Shown: positions 38,537 through 40,742 of the stretch, in pieces
How the letters are laid out: each line of letters opens with the position of its first letter
Numbering within the stretch: the stretch's first letter is position 1
From: DASTDY01 sp035457345
GTDB lineage: Bacteria > Patescibacteriota > Saccharimonadia > Saccharimonadales > EFPC-124
Length of the DNA stretch: 40,742 bases
Assembly: GCA_035457345.1 (NCBI GenBank)
Contig: DATIBT010000044.1
Coordinates: forward strand, 1 to 40,742
Direction: 5' to 3'
Notes under the pieces: model-generated
What the model saw: only the letters and a program-made list of their open reading frames with translations
What the model was told of the DNA's origin: nothing
Database searches by the model: none
Program-made: the position numbers and the translations under genes

Positions 38537-38565
38537 ATCATAAATGTAAGGATTCTTACCGTCAA
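38537..38565 (-). promoter_or_regulatory. Promoter of the large RNA
   Basis: Minus strand TTGACG (38560-38565), exactly 17 bases, TATGAT (38537-38542). It sits just beyond the obgE stop codon, so the RNA is transcribed independently in the same direction. Confidence 0.75.
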
Positions 38566-38571
38566 ACTTTG

Positions 38572-39858
38572 CTACATCATGTGTGTAATATGGTGGCCGC
38601 CGTGCTTGCCAATAACAATGGTGTCGCCAGGTTGCACGCCCTGACGGATAAGTTCATGCGTGATACCCATCTTTTGCATGATGTCGCGTAGGCGGCGCAC
38701 ACCTGGTTCGGTACTGAAGTTGGTGCGTGCCGCGAACTTCTCGATCTTACTGCCCGTTACTATAAACTGGCCATCTTTGCGCTGCACCTTCCATGCCAAG
38801 GCAGCGGCATTAGGATCAAGCCCTACCACCGGCAGCTCTCCTGTTTCTTCCTTTGTTTTAGCAACTTTAGCGCGAGCAGTCTCAACTTTTGTTTTTGCCT
38901 GCCTGAGTAACTCAGTAATGCCCATGTGAGCTTGAGAGGAAATGGCTACAATCGGCGTTTTGGCCGGTACAACCTTTCTAAGCCGCTCTACCTGCTGCGC
39001 AATGCCGTCTTCTGGCAACCCTTCAATTTTAGTGAGCACGACAATTTGGGGCCGCTTAGCGAGCGCCTTACTATAATTAACCAACTCATTATTGATAGTT
39101 TCGTACGCTGCAGCGACGTCTTTTTCGTAAATGTCTATTAGATGCAGGAGCACTTGAGTACGCTCCACGTGGCGCAAGAACTCATCACCCAACCCCTTGC
39201 CCTGGCTGGCGCCTTCTATCAGCCCGGGAATATCAGCGATTAGCAAGCTGGTGCTGTCTATATCCGCCACGCCAAGATTGGGAATAAGGGTGGTAAATGG
39301 GTAGTCGCCAATTTCAGGCCGAGCATTACTCACCACAGAAAGGAACGTTGACTTGCCCGCGTTCGGGAATCCAAGTAAGCCCACGTCGGCGAGTAGCTTG
39401 AGCTCAAGCGTCAGCTCCTTTTCCTCACCCTTCTCCCCTACCTCGGCGACCTTTGGCGCTTGACGGGTTGACGATTTAAAGTGAGCATTACCAAACCCAC
39501 CGTCACCACCCTGGGCGACAATTGCCTGCTGGCCAACCACTGTTAAATCGGCAATAAGGGCTCCTTCTTCGTATACCTGGGTGCCAACGGGCACTTTTAC
39601 TAGTAGATCCTCGCCGTTTTTGCCGCGTTGCTTGCGGTGCGCACCTGGGGTGCCATTCTGGGCGTTTAGTTCTTGTTTAAACCTAAAATCAACAAGTGTA
39701 TTCTCGTTTTGGTCCGCTACAAAAATAACACTGCCACCTCGACCGCCATCGCCCCCATCTGGACCGCCCTTCTCAACGAATTTTTCGTGCCTAAAACTAA
39801 CAGCACCGTCACCGCCTTTGCCTGCTTTGACGTGTACGAGGACTTTGTCTACAAACAT
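38572..39858 (-). CDS. obgE: GTPase ObgE/CgtA
   Basis: The 428-residue protein has the glycine-rich Obg domain (KAGKGGDGAVSFRHEKF, GGPDGGDGGRGGSVIF), a G domain with G1 GFPNAGKSTFLSVVSNA, G2 DYPFTTLIPNLG, G3 IADIPGLIEGA and G4 VVLTKIE (TKIE instead of NKxD), and a C-terminal OCT domain (KIEKFAARTNFSTEPGVRRL). Obg acts in 50S ribosome assembly and stress signalling. A TGCTATAAT extended -10 ends nine bases before the ATG. The Gly-rich tail ends KHGGHHITHMM. Confidence 0.96.
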   Translation of the reverse strand: MFVDKVLVHVKAGKGGDGAVSFRHEKFVEKGGPDGGDGGRGGSVIFVADQNENTLVDFRFKQELNAQNGTPGAHRKQRGKNGEDLLVKVPVGTQVYEEGALIADLTVVGQQAIVAQGGDGGFGNAHFKSSTRQAPKVAEVGEKGEEKELTLELKLLADVGLLGFPNAGKSTFLSVVSNARPEIGDYPFTTLIPNLGVADIDSTSLLIADIPGLIEGASQGKGLGDEFLRHVERTQVLLHLIDIYEKDVAAAYETINNELVNYSKALAKRPQIVVLTKIEGLPEDGIAQQVERLRKVVPAKTPIVAISSQAHMGITELLRQAKTKVETARAKVAKTKEETGELPVVGLDPNAAALAWKVQRKDGQFIVTGSKIEKFAARTNFSTEPGVRRLRDIMQKMGITHELIRQGVQPGDTIVIGKHGGHHITHMM

Positions 39859-39963
39859 ATTACTTACATTATAGCAAATTCTGGAGTAAGCTGATATGCG
39901 TATGGCCGAATAACCTCATGAAAGTCCACAAGAAACGAGCCGACAGATGAAATCATCTTCCCC

Positions 39964-39999
39964 AATAAAAAAACTGCCAGGCGATATGCTGGCAGTTTT
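39964..39999. terminator. Bidirectional intrinsic terminator
   Basis: AAAAAAACTGCCAG and CTGGCAGTTTTTTT form a stem with A and T tracts on both sides. It terminates the minus-strand CHAP gene. Confidence 0.9.
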
Positions 40000-40016
40000 T
40001 TTATTTATCTGACTTC

Positions 40017-40742
40017 TTAGTGAATGTAGTTATAGCTACCGGCCTGGCTTGCAGGAATAGTGCGGTTAGAGATGCGGTTCCAGCCAGCGTAGTTCATTTC
40101 CGATACATACACGTCACCGTTCGCCTCGACGCGCTCAACCACACCTACGTGGCCCAGGCCGCCCCAACCGCCGCTATTCTGGAATACTGCGCCCGCTTCT
40201 GGAGTACGGTCAACACGGAAGCCGGCAGCGCGTGCATAACTTGCCCAAGTGGTCGCGTTACCCCAGTTACTGCCAATCGGACGGCCTAATTCGGCGCGGC
40301 GATTAAAAGCGTACCAAGTACAGTACCCGTAAGCATAGCCGTTGCCACCAAAGACAGTTGCGCGGGCGGTGCTAATGGTAATACCGGTGTTGTAGCGAGT
40401 AGAAGGAGCAACATATCCAGGGCGCTCATTGGCAGGCAGGACGCCACCAGGAATAACAATGCGGCTACCTACCTTAAGACCTGTCAGTTCAAGGTCGTTG
40501 TAGGTAATAATGCGGTCTTTATCGGCTTGATACTTGCTGGCGAGGGCGCCCAGGTCATCACCCCCCTTAACGGTATATACAACGCCCGTGGTACCAGGAA
40601 TAACGACCGACTTGCCGCCGCCAATAGCGTCGCTGGTTAAATTGTTGGCCCAGCGGATACTGTCCTCCGACACTCCGAACTTAGCAGCCAGCGACTGCAC
40701 GGTGTCACCATCTTTTGAGGTGTAACCACTGATGGCAGCCCG
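40017..40742 (-). CDS. LysM-CHAP cell-wall hydrolase, 5' end beyond the window
   Basis: The reading frame is open to the window edge, so the N-terminus is missing. Visible are two LysM domains (DGDTVQSLAAKFGVSEDSI to VVIPG, and YTVKGGDDLGALASKYQADK to RIVIPGG), a linker, and a C-terminal CHAP domain with the catalytic Cys in YGYCTWYAFNRRAELG and His in GLGHVGVVERVEANG, ending SYNYIH. It should bind peptidoglycan and cleave peptide crosslinks or amide bonds, either for its own wall or for that of a host bacterium. A strong terminator follows. Confidence 0.92.
   Translation of the reverse strand, partial: RAAISGYTSKDGDTVQSLAAKFGVSEDSIRWANNLTSDAIGGGKSVVIPGTTGVVYTVKGGDDLGALASKYQADKDRIITYNDLELTGLKVGSRIVIPGGVLPANERPGYVAPSTRYNTGITISTARATVFGGNGYAYGYCTWYAFNRRAELGRPIGSNWGNATTWASYARAAGFRVDRTPEAGAVFQNSGGWGGLGHVGVVERVEANGDVYVSEMNYAGWNRISNRTIPASQAGSYNYIH

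Noticed and set aside
37861..38571. RNase P RNA or tmRNA in the sbcB-obgE gap
   Set aside because: Considered first because of size and closing helix, but GAGGAAAGTCC, ACAGAA and the tRNA-like tmRNA ends were not found on either strand. Left as an unclassified RNA pending a covariance-model search.
1..40742. CRISPR array, IS element, integrase or prophage
   Set aside because: No regularly spaced repeats, transposase, integrase or phage structural genes were seen; the holin-like protein belongs to a family common outside phages.

Overview
The window looks like a chromosomal segment of a Candidatus Saccharibacteria (TM7)-type Patescibacteria/CPR bacterium. This is inferred from the gene set and its compactness: enolase, a shortened UvrC, UvrA, ObgE, SecG next to a four-TM holin-like protein, an orphan membrane-anchored peptide-binding protein, L25, and a LysM-CHAP wall hydrolase. 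Most conserved genes have a sigma70-type -10 element only 4-9 bases before the start codon and no ribosome binding site, so they look leaderless. TGA is used as a stop codon, so the standard bacterial code applies. No rRNA, IS element, prophage or CRISPR array is visible.

Layout. 1-1300: a secreted-protein gene with a frameshift, a peptidase S66 remnant, tRNA-Val. 1290-3144: divergent HxlR regulator and FMN reductase, then a CPBP protease. 3201-5281: three GC-rich single-gene units (unknown protein, cold-shock-domain protein, small membrane protein). 5436-7606: tRNA-Leu(GAG), D-lactate/glycolate dehydrogenase-type flavoenzyme, MazG-like protein. 7641-9208: two more GC-rich units. 9315-13908: HD hydrolase, tRNA-Leu(CAG), a truncated tRNA-Leu transcription unit, peptide-binding protein, secG, holin-like protein, Xaa-Pro aminopeptidase. 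13963-18633: enolase, a large winged-helix-like protein, uvrC. 18731-20464: two GC-rich helical proteins. 20545-28426: trhO, two ABC exporter subunits, rplY, a GH13 glucan enzyme, a DedA protein. 28413-31298: three deoxyribosyltransferase-like proteins, a methyltransferase and a degenerate Nudix protein. 31345-34512: a small RNA candidate, an odd class II tRNA, uvrA. 34618-35992: two GC-rich units. 36154-40742: PGPGW protein, sbcB, a ~640-nt structured RNA, obgE, and a LysM-CHAP protein cut by the window end.

Three things stand out. First, nine orphan genes share one architecture: single gene, GC-rich, strong Shine-Dalgarno sequence, usually a leader hairpin and nearly always a GC-rich 3' hairpin. 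They are scattered on both strands between housekeeping genes and look like a set of acquired or specially expressed cassettes; two encode exported proteins. One of them (cold-shock-domain protein, 4063-4695) has an 18-codon leader ORF whose stop codon lies inside the first stem of an H-type pseudoknot, with a competing hairpin next to the ribosome binding site. Second, RNA genes are unusually rich: a large promoter- and terminator-bounded structured RNA at 37884-38530, a leucine-like class II tRNA carrying an apparent GGU (Thr) anticodon, a transcribed 5' fragment of tRNA-Leu ending in its own terminator, and a ~70-nt small RNA. Third, 28413-31298 groups three deoxyribosyltransferase-like proteins (two with a ribbon-helix-helix-like tail, one with its nucleophile position changed) with a catalytically degraded Nudix protein behind palindromic operator-like sites, possibly a nucleotide-sensing locus.

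All functional calls come from reading motifs by eye; no database search or folding program was run.
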